From Thunnus maccoyii (lineage: Eukaryota; Chordata; Actinopteri; Scombriformes; Scombridae): DNA of 64,000 nucleotides. This document shows positions 1-28,171 of the stretch, one piece after another. The stretch is from NCBI RefSeq assembly GCF_910596095.1, contig NC_056534.1, positions 15,079,490 through 15,143,489 on the forward strand, read 5' to 3'. The notes under the pieces were generated by a model that ran no database searches, was not told where the DNA came from, and saw only the letters and a program-made list of their open reading frames with translations. The first letter of the stretch is position 1. Every line of letters starts with the position of its first letter. Position numbers and translations under genes: made by a program.

Positions 1-201
1 GATGTCTTTCGGGAGAACCTCACTCACACTTTCAGTGCATTTAAGTATTGGAGGTGAGTATTTGTTCTCCTTTGTGGTATGTCAGGGATTAAACAAAAAC
101 AACAGGGTGTGTGTCTCATTTTGTTTTGCAAAAATTGCCCCTTCAGGAAAATTTCCAATAGTTTCTTGCCAGAGTGGAATGTTCCTCACTGAGCCAACTC
201 T
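1..201 (-). other. pkd2: pkd2 3' UTR (runs off the window edge)
   Basis: This is the sequence downstream of the pkd2 TGA at 202-204. No canonical AATAAA is seen on the minus strand within these bases, so the transcript probably ends outside the window. Open frames here on the plus strand are antisense shadows of the last exon. Confidence 0.6.
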
Positions 202-9810
<9,609 letters not shown>

Positions 9811-10330
9811 GGTCCAGTTAGCTAACTTTTTTTTTATCTGGTGCGGAGCATCTGCAAAACTTATCCAAAAACGCTTAAACCCCTGATAAAGCCGTTTATA
9901 ACGGCTAAAGCATTTCGCGTTAGAGATACTGAGCTATTACACGCATATAAACCAAAACACACAAATTAGGAAAGTTAGTCAAAAAGCTGATTAGCTTAAT
10001 TAGATATAACCGTACACTGTACTGTTATGTAAAAAACACAAAACAGACAATTAAATAACGATTTTCTGCGCATAGCCGACGTTAGTGTTTTTCACGCTCT
10101 CCTAACGTTAAAAAAAACTTTCCTTAATGAAAACTTCAACCGTTCTTCCAAGTTTGTCTCTAAAAAGTTTCCGTTATTCTAGAAAAACGATGCCTTTAAA
10201 GCGTTTAAAGTTGTTCGCTAACAAGCTATTTACGTATAAATTGACAACTACGTCAAAAAATGCCGTGTTTAAGTGAAAGAAGACGGATACTTTTCTCGTC
10301 CCAGGACAGCCATCTTGTTCCTGAACTGTT
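9811..10330 (-). promoter_or_regulatory. pkd2: pkd2 5' UTR and probable promoter, with a YY1-like site
   Basis: This lies upstream of the pkd2 ATG at 9810. A YY1-type motif (CAAGATGGC on the minus strand, 10309-10317) is present. Such motifs commonly sit just downstream of transcription starts of TATA-less genes, which would put the start near 10320. No TATA box was recognised. The transcription start is inferred, not seen. Confidence 0.4.
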
Positions 10331-12095
10331 CCCCCAAAAAACACACATTCACTCTCATTTGCTCGGGACTCGGATTACATTAGAAGTGATGGCGTCGCAT
10401 TTAAAGGGTGGAAATATTCAGTGAAAATCACCTTTCTGTATTGAAATATCAATTCACGTATTATTATTAAACGTTTTCTTAATTTAACGGCTTGAATTCA
10501 AGGACTGAACTGGTTTGAGATTGTTTTTGTTTATTCCTAAAAAAAAAAAAAAAAAAAATCACAATTTTGTCCCCATACAAAATATTTTTCTTAAAATCTG
10601 TTTTGACTCAATATTTTGAGATTATATGTGTTTAGTGACGATCTATAAGCCTTGCATTAGCTTTAAAATGTTTAATTTAGCTAATATTTAGATGAACATA
10701 AAAGTTACATAACCTCTGTATGTTTGGCTCAGCCGTTGCTATGACAACAAGGCACTTCAGTAAGGAACTCATCAACATGAGGCCAGTCTGTTAAATCTGT
10801 GCTCCACATGCAAATACCAAATGAAATCTAAAGAGAAATACATAAGAAATAATTATAGATTAGTCATAGACCAATTATAGGCAGTTTGGATCTTTCCAGT
10901 AAAGAGTTTTGCATCTTGAAACGGTTGTAAAAAGTGACTAAAAGCAGTAAAATGTGCAAACAAAACCACAACTGCATGAGGTTAGCTTGGTGTATGAAAT
11001 GTACCGTTTTTCAGTTATATAAACCTAAAAATAAATGTTAAAGTGGACCTGTTATCTTGTTTTTCCATCAAACTGTTACCATTTATATAGAGAGGAAATT
11101 TGAAATAGCAATTCTACTACTAATAAAGTCACTCGGAAACACAGAATCTGATATATTACATTGATGATCATATAATACCCTAAATGTAAATGTCCATTAG
11201 GCCTAATTGATTTGTTAAATAAAAAAGGTTGTTAAAGACAACTTTGTTAATAGAAAACACAGTCATATCACTTCCACTTTCATTATTAGATGAGGCCTAT
11301 ATTGTTCTTTCTCATATTCAACCCTTAATTTTCATCAAAGGGACACACTATATAAACTGACTTATTCTATGTTTCTGTTATGGTTTTCAAATTTAAGAGT
11401 TTTTATTTCATTTGATGTTATAATACCTTTTTTTCTGTGACGAAAATGATAATGCATCATTTGTATGCTGTAGCCAAAGTGAAAGACACAAAGCTTTATT
11501 GACCACTTGGTGGTGCTCAATATCTGGATTCGTTAAAGCCAGTCAAGCCAATGCGCCTGCAACAAATACTCAGTGGGGCAGCAGGTGTTATTCTACAGAT
11601 GACCCCTCACTGTGACTTCCTTATGGGACTGAGTGACCTTTCACATTACATTATGTTGTAGGAATTTGCCTGCTTTCTATACTGCATAAGACTACATAAG
11701 TCACGTGACCTAGTTTAATAAATTTGGTACAGCTTGACATTCTTTTACCAGTGTTTCTATATTTCAGTCTTGCGTGTCTTCATCACGTAATAACTCAAAA
11801 TGCATAACAATAGCAAGACATAACACCAATAATATGAGCAATTTGATATGAATCGGCTTGGTAGCATTAAAACTGTAGGAGATCAAAAGGTTAAAGGACG
11901 GGTTCACAATTTTTCAAATCTGAAATAGTGACAACAGTTCACGGAATTAACATTGAAACAGGTTTTCGTGCTGTAATCATTCCTCCTGTTCATATTGACC
12001 AGTAGATCATTTCATAATACTATCCCACATAACTATCCCGCTATTTCTCCCAAATCATAAGGATGTTTTTAAAGCAGCAATAGCGTCGTGTTTTG
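10331..12095. other. intergenic spacer, pkd2 to the MULE-type element
   Basis: AT-rich DNA with an A run near 10541-10558. I see no ORF of note, no RNA gene and no clear repeat. Regulatory content cannot be judged by eye. Confidence 0.6.
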
Positions 12096-12174
12096 ATGGC
12101 AACCCTGAATTTGCGAAACCCCCGCGAGATCTGTACACGTTGTTTGTAATTACAAGCATCAGAATAGACTGTTC

Positions 12175-12403
12175 AAGTGGTTTTCAAACTTTCTCACGCC
12201 AAGGACTCCAAAACTGACACAAATTAGACCACGGACCCCAATCTTTTGCCTTTCAGTATTTTATTAAAGTGTATGAAACCCATGACCAAAACAGTCGTAC
12301 ATTCTGTCATTGTGTTACTATGGATGGAATTATAGTGAAAATAAATGATTCCCCTTTTTACTGAGGACACCCTGGGGTCCCCGGACCTCAGTGGGAACCA
12401 CTG
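12175..12403. mobile_element. hAT-type MITE remnant, 229 bp
   Basis: The ends read AAGTGGTTTTCAAAC... and, on the other strand, CAGTGGTTCCCACTG.... This is the CAGTGGTT-type terminus usual in hAT elements. The flanking 8-mers GACTGTTC (12167-12174) and GACTATCC (12404-12411) agree at 6 of 8 positions, as a decayed 8-bp target duplication would. It sits between the transposase stop codon and the left terminus of the MULE element, so it inserted after it. Confidence 0.6.
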
Positions 12404-12935
12404 GACTATCCTGTAGTGTAGATTTAAGATTTCAGTGCATTGCAACAAACATCCAAGTAGCCTATAAGAGCATGATTTGTCACTTTCGGACTTACCTGCG
12501 AAGGTCTACAACGATGGGTTTCTTAATATTTATCTGACATCTTGGCCAAGGAGCAAGGATGAGGAAGCATTTCTAGTGCACTGATTTCTGTTATTATAAA
12601 TTAAAATGTACTCTTTTTTTTTTTTAATTTTCTAGCCGTATAGCCTACTATTGCTTACGTTTGTCTTTGTGTATAGACTAAGCGGACTTAAAACTAAGTC
12701 AGACACAGACATTATTACAATACAGCAACAATATTTAAAAAGTTATTTGATAATTTGATATTTAATATCTCCCCCACATCGTTAACATAACATTAATACA
12801 AATGTGACAAAGTTTGTACAAAATGAGAACAGCAATGAGGTAATTAAACAAGTCCACAAAAAATACTGTGAAACATCTTACATATGGCCACAGGCTTTTG
12901 ACAGGCTAATGTTACAACATGTAACATTATTGTTA

Positions 12936-15900
12936 TTATAGATTAATTGATTTATGCATCTTTCTAGCCATCTCTGCACGACGCCCAACTCTGCCAGGTA
13001 ATCGCAGTTTTTGCCGGTTCTTTTTCAGAGGCCTTTGGTGCTCTGCAGCCTCAGAGCAACCTCTCTTAACTGGGGGTGTATATGACAGGGCAAAGGGGCC
13101 ATGATGCGGAGTATGTTGTCTGACGTCCTCCAGAAGGTCCTCTAATTTCTCTATCACCCTGTCCATGTAGCTTCCGTCTTGGAGGTGGTAGACCTTGTCT
13201 GCCAATTCTTTTAACAGACTGTCACACCTCTGCCGCTTCTGTGCTTTTGTTCTGGGGTTGGTGAGGACTGTGGAGCTGGAGGATGATTCTGGAGAGTGGA
13301 AACCTGCATGGGTTTGTTGCTCAGAGTTGGAGGGTTTGGTCACTGTGGAGTGGCAGCCTGCATATGATGGTACAGAGGTATCTGAGCCGTCAACAGAGTG
13401 CCCCAGGCACACCTCATCGAGCATAAACAGAGGATTCTCTCTGTAGGCGAGGCACAGACTATCCCAACTCCAGCCCGGTACCAGGTTGAACACTGCACAA
13501 AAGTGCTTACATGGGAGCAGGTTTTCCTGCCAGTCTTTACATGTACATGATGGCATCCGACTCTCTGATCCAAAGGACACACTGTACTGTTGTGGTGTTG
13601 TCTGACTGTTGACTTTAAAGCTGGCCTCCCCTGCAGATGTCACTTGGCCCTCTGTGAATATCAGTGACTCCTGGTGCCTTGTCATGATGTGCTCAGCCAC
13701 AATTCTTGGTTTGTCTCTGAGGTACGGCGGCACATTTTGGCTGTACACCCGGTAGTCACTTGAACATTTGGCGTTAAATTCAATGTATCTGTGAACAGAT
13801 CAAGATTGAATTACTTCATACCACATTATATTTGGTTAGGTCCATATGTTTTTGGACAATGACACAATTGTTATTTTGTGTCATTGTTCGAGATGCAAGA
13901 AACATGCATAAGATGCAATAACAGGAGCCTAACACTACATTTATGTTTTAAAATTTATTTTGGTTTTCTGTCTTTGGTTTGTTGGCCCTTTTTTGTATCT
14001 TACCTTTGATAAGATCTTGGCAGGAAATCCTGCACAATGACAGTGATGGTGTCACTGAGACTGCAGTTCTTGTAGCCCTTCAGGTACAAGTGATTGAGTG
14101 TTTCATTTTGTCTCTCAATTCCATTGTTTGTATAGAGAGCCACTCTCAGGTCTTCATTCTTGAATGCATTAACCCATCTCTAGTTCAGGACATACAATGT
14201 CACAAAATCATATTACAATCATATTCATAAGGAATTGTAGTTGAATATGTGTACTACAGTGCTAGTGAAACACAAACAAGGTTTTATCTTCAACATTTAA
14301 AAAGGTGCACTAGACTAAAATGTTGTTTAAAGCTTTTTAGCATTTTGCTGCACAGGAATAAAAAGGACAGCTTTGAACTGGAAGTGCACACAAACCTCTG
14401 CTTGGCTAAGCCATTTGGTGGAGAACCATCTTCTCAGCCTCTCATTTGTCTGCCAGGCAGAGTGTTGTCTGAGGAAGAGCGTGCTGTTTTCAAATTCTTC
14501 AACTGTCCCAGAGTCTGCGATGGCCCGAAGCATTTTCAAAACTTCCTCCTCACATGTCACTCCATGATCCTTTTTTCTTGTCCATTCCACCCACGCTTTC
14601 TCCCGGTGAAAATCGCAGAGGAACACTTTGGAATCTAAGAAAAGTAAAGGTTCATAGTTCAATGGTTGTTCATAGTAAAATGTTGGTTTCAATTACAGAG
14701 TTATATTTCCCACTATATTTCACAATACCTTAGTTTGGTTAAATACAATCATTGACTGTACCTTATACAACTTAATTGTGAATGGGAAATTCAAGAAAAT
14801 GTGTTGCATGTATCAAATGGTTTGTAATAAACAGGGTGGTGTTGGTAGACCCTACATAATGGATATAACAAGTGAGGGCAATACAGTTATTTTATGTGTT
14901 ATCCTCTGATTTGCTATGCAAAAGTTCATCTTTCTTAAAAAATGGAATTAAGAAATCAAATGATTTAAATACTTACCCATGAACACCTCTTCGAGAGCCC
15001 CAATTTCTGCCTCACAGAAATCGACCATGAAGTGGGACGGTTTCCAGTCTGCATTCCACTTTTTGAACACCTCCAATGCCTCTCTGATGTCCTCCTTCTT
15101 TTCAGACTGTGTGACGAAGACTCCAACCACAATGTAATTTACATTAGTCCTCACACAGAGGAAGAAGAGGGGTACTGAATACCTAGGAGGCAAATTAAGT
15201 AGATTGGTATTATTACTCTCCAGTGCACCACTAACATCGTGAGGATGGATTGAATGATCACAAATAAACAATACATTATAATTTCAGCAGAATAGTCATG
15301 TAGATTTGAAGAAACATGATAAATACAAAACAGCCTGCGTAGGTATGAATGACCTAATGAAGATATAATCATTACATTACTTGCTTGTACGATACGTTGC
15401 ATCGAGCAAGCACATTTGTTGCCCATACAACACCAAAAGCCTCTTCTGCCATGGGGTCTGCAAACAGAGGAGCAACTTCTCAACGGTGCCATCATCCCTC
15501 TCCTGAGAGGGTCGGTACTCAATTGCACATCCGTCTTGCTTCCATGACTCCACCAGGTCCTGGAACATGTGAAGGCCAAACATAACTTTAATATATGTGC
15601 TTGTTTTAATAAGTTTCTGTCCTGTACTACATGTATGTAGTATGTACATCCATATCTACATCCTTCTTACACATACAACAATTTTATTATGTAGAATTTC
15701 AGCAACCATACACCATCTTGTCAAGCAGCTTAAAACTGACTTTTCTTTGGTGGTCAGACACTTTCACTCTGTTCATGATCTCCACATGACTACGTGTTGT
15801 TTGTCTGGAAGAACAGCACCCACAACACAATCTTCACCTATAAATTCAGCTGGTCTACAAAGCTCTTCCTTGAGGTTGTGTCTAGATGGTAACCCTAGAT

Positions 15901-17609
15901 TTGTGAAACTCTTGCAAGATTTATAACTACTTTGCAAAAAGTGGACTTAGTTGACTTAGCAGGAGACCGCTTTTCACTTCCAACCATGACTGTCATGTTT
16001 CCAACCGTGAGTCAGGGCAGTTTTTTTAAAAACCTATCTACAATTGCCGTGGTGTTTACTGTTGCCATGACAATGAAGGCTGCCTAACTTTAAGGAAGTA
16101 GTAACTTTAACCCACACCACGTTTCAAGTGATCATTTTAACCCAAACCATGATCTTTTCCTAACCCTAACCAAGTGGTTTTTGTGCATAAACCTAACCAC
16201 ACCTTAACCACGGTGCTTTCACATCATTCTCCTCATATCATATGAATGTAGATGTGCTTCAAACTCGGCAAGACAAGAATATTTTGAAGCAGCTCCTGGT
16301 ATATCTGCCATTGATGGCGTGTGCAGAGTCAAGTGCTACTGTGCTGAATCAAGTTACCATCCAGACATGACCCTTCCTGGACTATGTCTTTACTTTTTGC
16401 ATGATGATGTTGCAGATGTCCTTATCTAGAGGATAGAATCTTCTCTGAGTAGGGGAAGGGGGATTAGACCCTCGGAAAAACTCCTGGACATAGCTGTTGA
16501 GATGCTGCCGGCACCTCCCTTGACCCTGCCAGTGTCAGGCTCTCTATGTGCTTTTTAATACTAGCATCAATGAGTCCACGCACTTCTGCTGCCTACAAGT
16601 TCAAGCAAATCAAATTGACATCACCAGCAATATCTTCAACAAACAAACAGGTAGTTGACTGATAAGCATAGCTTGTACTGCTTGGCATGAGAGTCAGCAG
16701 AGCCGAACAACTGCATATACAGTATTTACAAAGAAATCCTATGGGAACTGAAACCAGAATTTGTAAGGTCAAACCCAGCATAAGGCACAAACCTTTCCAA
16801 AAATGGGGTGGTTTTTATGCTCCGTCACATGTGGGAAATAAGCAGTGAACATCTGCTCTGTTCCCACATGTGACGGGTCTCCTTTTAGCGCTTTTCTCAC
16901 AGCTGCCGATTTTTCTCGCCTCTGATATGGGGTGTCCTCGTTTATCTAGAAACACAAAACTCAGAACTAGCACTCAATTCTATTCAACCTTTTGTCATTG
17001 TTTGGTATGAAAGAACATTACAAATATGGTCTACTAAGATAGGAATGGAAAAATGACAGTGATACAGTGAACAAAGGAACTTGGAAAACCAAGGCCGGAT
17101 GTACAGAATGCACAGGAATATTGGAAACACTGGCTTTCCCAAGACAAAATAACAATCTACATAATATAGTATCTCACCTTATAATCAGGAAATCTACATA
17201 TATGCACTGCATATATGGCTGCAGGACAACCAGTTTTTTTTGTTGTCTGCATTCTGGTCTCCGCAAACACATGGTCTTCTTTGTGATGCTTTGCCTGAAA
17301 GAAATCATTGTTAGATAGCATTTATACAGTCAGTGATATCCAAAGACAGAGTCCACCACCAAAACCATAACATTCCTGTTGTCCTGAAAGAAACTTAACA
17401 TGTGTAGGCTACACTTTTAGTGTGCAGGATAGTATTTGACCCGGTGCATCAGAAAGATGCAGGAAATGCCAATAATCCTCAATAATGTCAAAACGGTGCA
17501 TTTAAACACAATATAAGTAGCCTACATATTCAAATGTGGTTTCTTGGAAACGTAAGGTTTTGTACTTTTTAGATGTGACTGTAGTTTATCATTACACATG
17601 ATAACCCCA

Positions 17610-17648
<39 letters not shown>

Positions 17649-18296
17649 GTTGATGAGAAATGTAGCATCTTGTACTATGGTTAACTAGCATTACAGTGAA
17701 TGAGAAGGAGAGTGAGAGTGAGAGTGAGAGTGACCTACCATTTTCTCTTCTCGCTTCCTTTTATCTGCGGCATGTTTATCTCGCCCCTGGTGGCATATAA
17801 ACGTTTTTGTGCCAAGCACAACAAAGGGCGTGCCATCAAATGCAACTGTCTTCAGCTGCCAATGGACAGCCTTCCCCGTTACACTCAATTCTGTGAAGAG
17901 AAATTACCTCAGATTTGTCTGTAGATTGAACGTGCAATTCCCAAGTACAGACTGACATTAGTAGCGAGTACCAACTAACTTCGTTAGCTAGTTAGCCAAC
18001 TTTAATTTTAGCTGACAGCTACAGTAACGTTATTATACTGCAACAGAGTAATTTGTAACTACTCGTCATGACTGGTTCAAAGACTACAACAGCTCGCTAA
18101 ACTAGCTAGCTAGCTAATAACGTTGATTATTAGCTAATAACGTTATTGTTTGGATGAAATTACCAGTTTTTCCAAACAATTTGTCGCTCTTTAAAACAAC
18201 AAATTTAGTCTTGGTTTTCTCCTCGTAAGAATGCAGATGCGCTTCAAACTCGGCGAGACAAGAATATTTTGAAGCAGCTCCCGGTATATCTGCCAT
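12936..18296 (-). CDS. MULE transposase-like protein with SWIM zinc finger, about 11 exons, one apparent frameshift
   Basis: Proposed minus-strand exons: 18296-18164, 17890-17739, 17294-17178, 16945-16793, 16592-16394 (frameshifted), 15779-15714 (tentative), 15559-15381, 15182-14977, 14634-14396, 14179-14004, 13788-12936. The phases agree except in the fifth exon, which has one base too many near 16505-16512. Recognisable order: an N-terminal Cys/His-containing region; an FLYWCH/MULE-type block (RRFYPLDKDI); the transposase core with candidate catalytic D in LLDATY, D in HFMVDF and E in GIERQNE, plus the conserved CDFHREKAW; then a SWIM finger, CxC-x9-CxH (CTCKDWQENLLPCKH). The family normally cuts and pastes its own element and binds its termini. 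Many relatives are host genes. Whether this copy is active, domesticated or dead cannot be decided here. An upstream in-frame ATG also exists at 18311. Confidence 0.75.
15886..16360 (-). mobile_element. internally deleted derivative of the MULE element nested in its own gene
   Basis: The left end (15886 onward) matches the 12096 terminus over about 35 bp. The right part (16229-16353) matches the first-exon end of the large element (about 18218-18340), including the ATG and about 20 codons of exon 1. It ends GTTACCAT like the 18386 terminus, after loss of about 31 bp. The middle (about 15960-16215) is a sequence with 'cctaaccctaaccaagtgg'-type repeats common in fish. The piece lies in the intron between the frameshifted exon and the next one. 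It looks like a non-autonomous relative mobilised by the same transposase family. Confidence 0.6.
16394..16592 (-). pseudogene. transposase exon 5 with apparent +1 frameshift
   Basis: Read from 16592, the first frame runs through ...HIESLTLAGSREV and then loses family resemblance, with a stop at 16464-16466. The next frame carries the conserved run RQHLNSYVQEFF...RRFYPLDKDI up to the donor at 16393. The switch lies around the bases GGTGCCGG (16505-16512). The exon is 199 nt where flanking phases require a multiple of three. It is either a disabling one-base insertion, an assembly or sequencing error, or a sign that this copy is a pseudogene. Confidence 0.6.
17608..17648. repeat. (CA)n-(TA)n microsatellite
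   Basis: A CA array runs into a short TA array, in the intron after transposase exon 2. Confidence 0.95.
17703..17733. repeat. GAGAGT-type hexamer minisatellite touching a splice donor
   Basis: AGTGAG/GAGAGT units are repeated about four times. They begin only a few bases beyond the splice donor of transposase exon 2 (minus strand, donor at 17738). Confidence 0.8.
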
Positions 18297-19219
18297 GCTA
18301 ACAGTATACATCCATGGTACAGACTCAAGCGCTACTCTGCTGAATTAAGTGCGCATGTGCGAGACTCGCAAATCTAGGGTTACCATGAGATGTATAAGGT
18401 TACCCAGACCTTCTTCTTCTTCTTCTCTTTGTTTCATGGCGGTTGGCATCCATACATTCACATTACTGCCACCTTCTGGAATGTAACACATTCACAGTAC
18501 AAACTTTTATTTTTATTGAACAATTTCAAATTCTCATTAATTCAATTCAGTCTCAAGAAGGATACAAAAGCATGCATACAAACAGTAAATATAGAAAATA
18601 TACATATATATGTACATATACATACTGTATACTCTAAGTGTAATTAGTGTATACATACATATGCACATATGCTTTTTATAACATAATTACGAGAAAGAAA
18701 AAGAGACAAAAAACATTTTAAATACTTGGGGGGTTGAGAATATAACAAATGTAAGCTATAGATATTTGAGCACAAGGACTATAACTCAAAATGCAAGAGA
18801 CTTAGACATGACTTCATGTAATCCATTAACAGACTGGTTATTCTCGTATAACATCTTCTTTATGGATATTCACAGTACAAACTATTTATATTGTCCACCC
18901 GAAGTCATCCCATTCATGGCATTTTCCATTCTATAACGCAGACCCAATTCAACTCAACTCTGTTTTGCTCCTGAAATAACTTTGTTTACGGTGAATTTGC
19001 ATATCTTTATAGGCCGCTCCATTGCATTTTTAAAACTTCAACAACTTTGCACACTTGTCTAATGTATACAGTATGTTATCCTATGCTTATATTTTATTTT
19101 TTATTATATTTATAGTCTATGCTAAGTTTTTTTCCCTTATATTCTTGTACTGAGCTATTTTAATTTATTATTTGTTGTGTTTATTTTTCTCTCCCTTCTA
19201 CTGTTGATATGTGAATTTA

Positions 19220-19220
<1 letters not shown>

Positions 19221-19265
<45 letters not shown>
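19221..19265. repeat. (TATC)n tetranucleotide microsatellite
   Basis: About 11 uninterrupted TATC units just upstream of the g3bp2 promoter. Confidence 0.97.
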
Positions 19266-19299
19266 GTACATGACCCAGCATTAGTAGAAAGTTGCGGAG

Positions 19300-19440
19300 G
19301 GGAGGGAGGGGGGAGATTTGTCTGACGTCATATTCATGTTGCCCAGTGTAAACAGCTCATTGGCTGAGCCGCGGTGATGGGGGTTCCCTGCCCCAGATTG
19401 CAGGGGTAAAACAATAAATCGACCCTATCACTTTAAATCT
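19300..19440 (+). promoter_or_regulatory. g3bp2: g3bp2 promoter with full CRE and inverted CCAAT box
   Basis: A perfect palindromic CRE, TGACGTCA, lies at 19323-19330. An inverted CCAAT box (ATTGG) lies at 19359-19363, next to GC-rich sequence. No TATA box is obvious. Both motifs lie 240-290 bp before the first splice donor, which fits a housekeeping-type promoter. The transcription start is inferred at about 19400-19480. Confidence 0.55.
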
Positions 19441-19607
19441 TCAATCTCTGGTACAGCAGAGATCATATACTGTCAGATAGTGGAGCGTGGGAAATATCAC
19501 ATTATACACCTGGGATACTCTGTATTTCAGAACAGTTTACAGACGGTTACTCGTAGTTTATTTATTACAAAAACCATTCTGTCTACATAGATAGGTCCTT
19601 TCATAAG
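19440..19607 (+). other. g3bp2: g3bp2 5' UTR exon 1 (non-coding)
   Basis: There is a good splice donor, TCATAAG|gtaagt, at 19607/19608. The next exon begins at 21485 after a pyrimidine-rich acceptor, with 24 nt of 5' UTR before the ATG. The left edge is a guess. Confidence 0.55.
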
Positions 19608-21460
19608 GTAAGTTTAGCCATCCTCCAACCAAAAAAAGTCTATGCTATGTCACGGCTGACAAGCTAACCGCCGCACCAGCTAAATGTTAACGTTAGCTGC
19701 ATTGTCTTGTCAAAACCACGACTGCTCGTTACGAAAGCAAGCAATAATTCAAAGTTGCCAACTGCGTGTGTAGCTGCTGTACGAACAGCCTACATTACCT
19801 GTCTAGTTAAGAAATACGAATATCAACCTAATTTAAATCTGCCTTCCTTTGTTTTCCTTGAGCTAGCATAGCGCTCAACTTCAACGGTTCGACAGTCAAC
19901 TTAACGCAAGTTGGGGGTAATTTATACTTTAGTTAGAAAAATGCGTATTGTACAATTAATTATAATTAAAGAGTTGCTATTCTTCATTTCGGGTCGAGTA
20001 GACATTTTATTGGTGCACTACAGCGGCTATTGCAGGGCTTAACATTGTGTCAGCTTGATGTTTTTTTTTCTCCTCGTTTGCAACCAGCGTGCAAGTTACT
20101 TGTGTGAAAGTACAGCAAAAAAATAACATGTTATTATTTTCTGCGTGTTGGCGGCCGTCACAAATGTTTTCCGTAAGATTTGTATGTAAAAAGTGACCGC
20201 CGGCTGAAGGGAAAAACGACGACGCCACAAGTTAGCTTACCTAGAGCTAATGTTGGCTAAGCTAACTAGCAATGTCGCAAGCTTGGCGTTGCTTTTCCGT
20301 TTTGCTGTTAAAGATGAGATAAGCATTAATATTAATTTTGCTGTGCTTATATGATTGACAGTATAGGCGCACGATGATCCTTAAATAGCTATAACATGCA
20401 CGTATGATTTAAATTATGCATCTGTCACCGCATATCGCTAGTAATGAACATGCGACACATGTAAGATAAAATGTTGTTAGCCTAAATATTGGGAGGCCTC
20501 TCTTAAATAGTAGGCCACTGATCTACAGACAGATGTATGTAACACATATATGTGACGTACAGGTTTTGTTTTTTTAAAGTAGGATTTAGTTAATTGTAGT
20601 AAAGTGCTTTTTCTCTGCTGCCTGACTCGAACGCCCGCATCGTCGCTTCCTATTTTATCTCCAGCCGGTTTCCCCCCTTTGTCTCATTGGATGAACGTGA
20701 TGGCGCAGTTGAATGTTAGCTGGTAGGTTAGCCAGCGAGCTGTCTTTTCCTGTCAGGTTGATGTGGGTCAGATCAAACATGGGCCTAGTGAGACAAAGAA
20801 AGTAAAACATTGTTCCGTTGAAAGGAACACGTTTTTGTTCCTTTTTTTTGTCCTGTTCAGACATATCTATGTTGTTGACATGAGGTACAGTAAACATAAA
20901 TGCGTACTAATATATAGGCTTCCTTAAAATGACCTGACCTCAAACAATCCATATAATTGACTCTAATCTTGATTTTATTTTTTTTTATTTTTAAAAGAAA
21001 TTTTCTCCTGCACTTGGTTGTTACAGGTTTCGTGGTTAAAACTAATGCAGAATATTACAACAGCCCTGCAAAAACCCCACCTTTTTAAAAGCTTACAATG
21101 TTCACTTTTTGTTGACTTGGGGATTCAACTTTACCCTTTCAGTTTTGTGGCTGCTGTTAGTTTCTGGTGCTGTTGAACTGGATTGCGTTATGACAGTAGA
21201 AACACTACCCGAGTATAATGCAATAAAACTCACCAGCACCACAAAGTACAGTCTCTTAAATGACTGTAAATGTGTAATCAGCACCTCTCTAAAAAATTTG
21301 AACAAGAACTAAACATTATGATCTTCATGGATGGAGATGTACTACAGGGCTGTAATAATGGACTGCATTAGTTTTAGTTAAATGTACCTCATTAACTGCC
21401 AACTGAGTGTGCGTTTATATACAATATGTGTCAACTCGTATTTCAAGACAATATAACTAA

Positions 21461-28171
<6,711 letters not shown>

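Larger units (their letters stand above)
12096..18386 (-). mobile_element. MULE-type DNA transposon (or domesticated derivative) with degenerate terminal inverted repeats
   Basis: The left end starts ATGGCAACCCTGAATTTGCG at 12096. The right end read on the minus strand starts ATGGTAACCCTAGATTTGCG at 18386. The first 20 bases match at 17, and all three differences are transitions. A third copy of this terminus is at 15886. It matches the 12096 end over about 35 bp, again almost only by transitions, as expected from CpG decay. Between the ends lies a transposase-like gene reading from the right end (exon 1 only about 90 bp inside) to the left. No convincing target-site duplication was found. 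This fits an old insertion, wrongly placed ends, or a domesticated gene that kept its ancestral termini. Confidence 0.65.

Noticed and set aside
13195-13446. Plus-strand ORF opposite the SWIM exon
   Set aside because: It is a shadow of the minus-strand transposase exon, which has clear family motifs.
15780-15875. Minus-strand frame HNLKEELCRPAEF...VVMWRS as an extra transposase exon
   Set aside because: It looks protein-like but ends at a stop, has no matching family block and does not fit the phases of the neighbouring exons. Kept out of the gene model.
16140-16200. Telomere-like 'cctaaccctaacc' motif as an interstitial telomeric repeat
   Set aside because: Only one or two degenerate units are present, embedded in a common fish repeat. 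It is not an array.
12096-18386. A 9-bp target-site duplication around the MULE element
   Set aside because: The flanks 'tgttttg' and 'gagatgt' do not match as a direct repeat in any register I tried, so no duplication is claimed.
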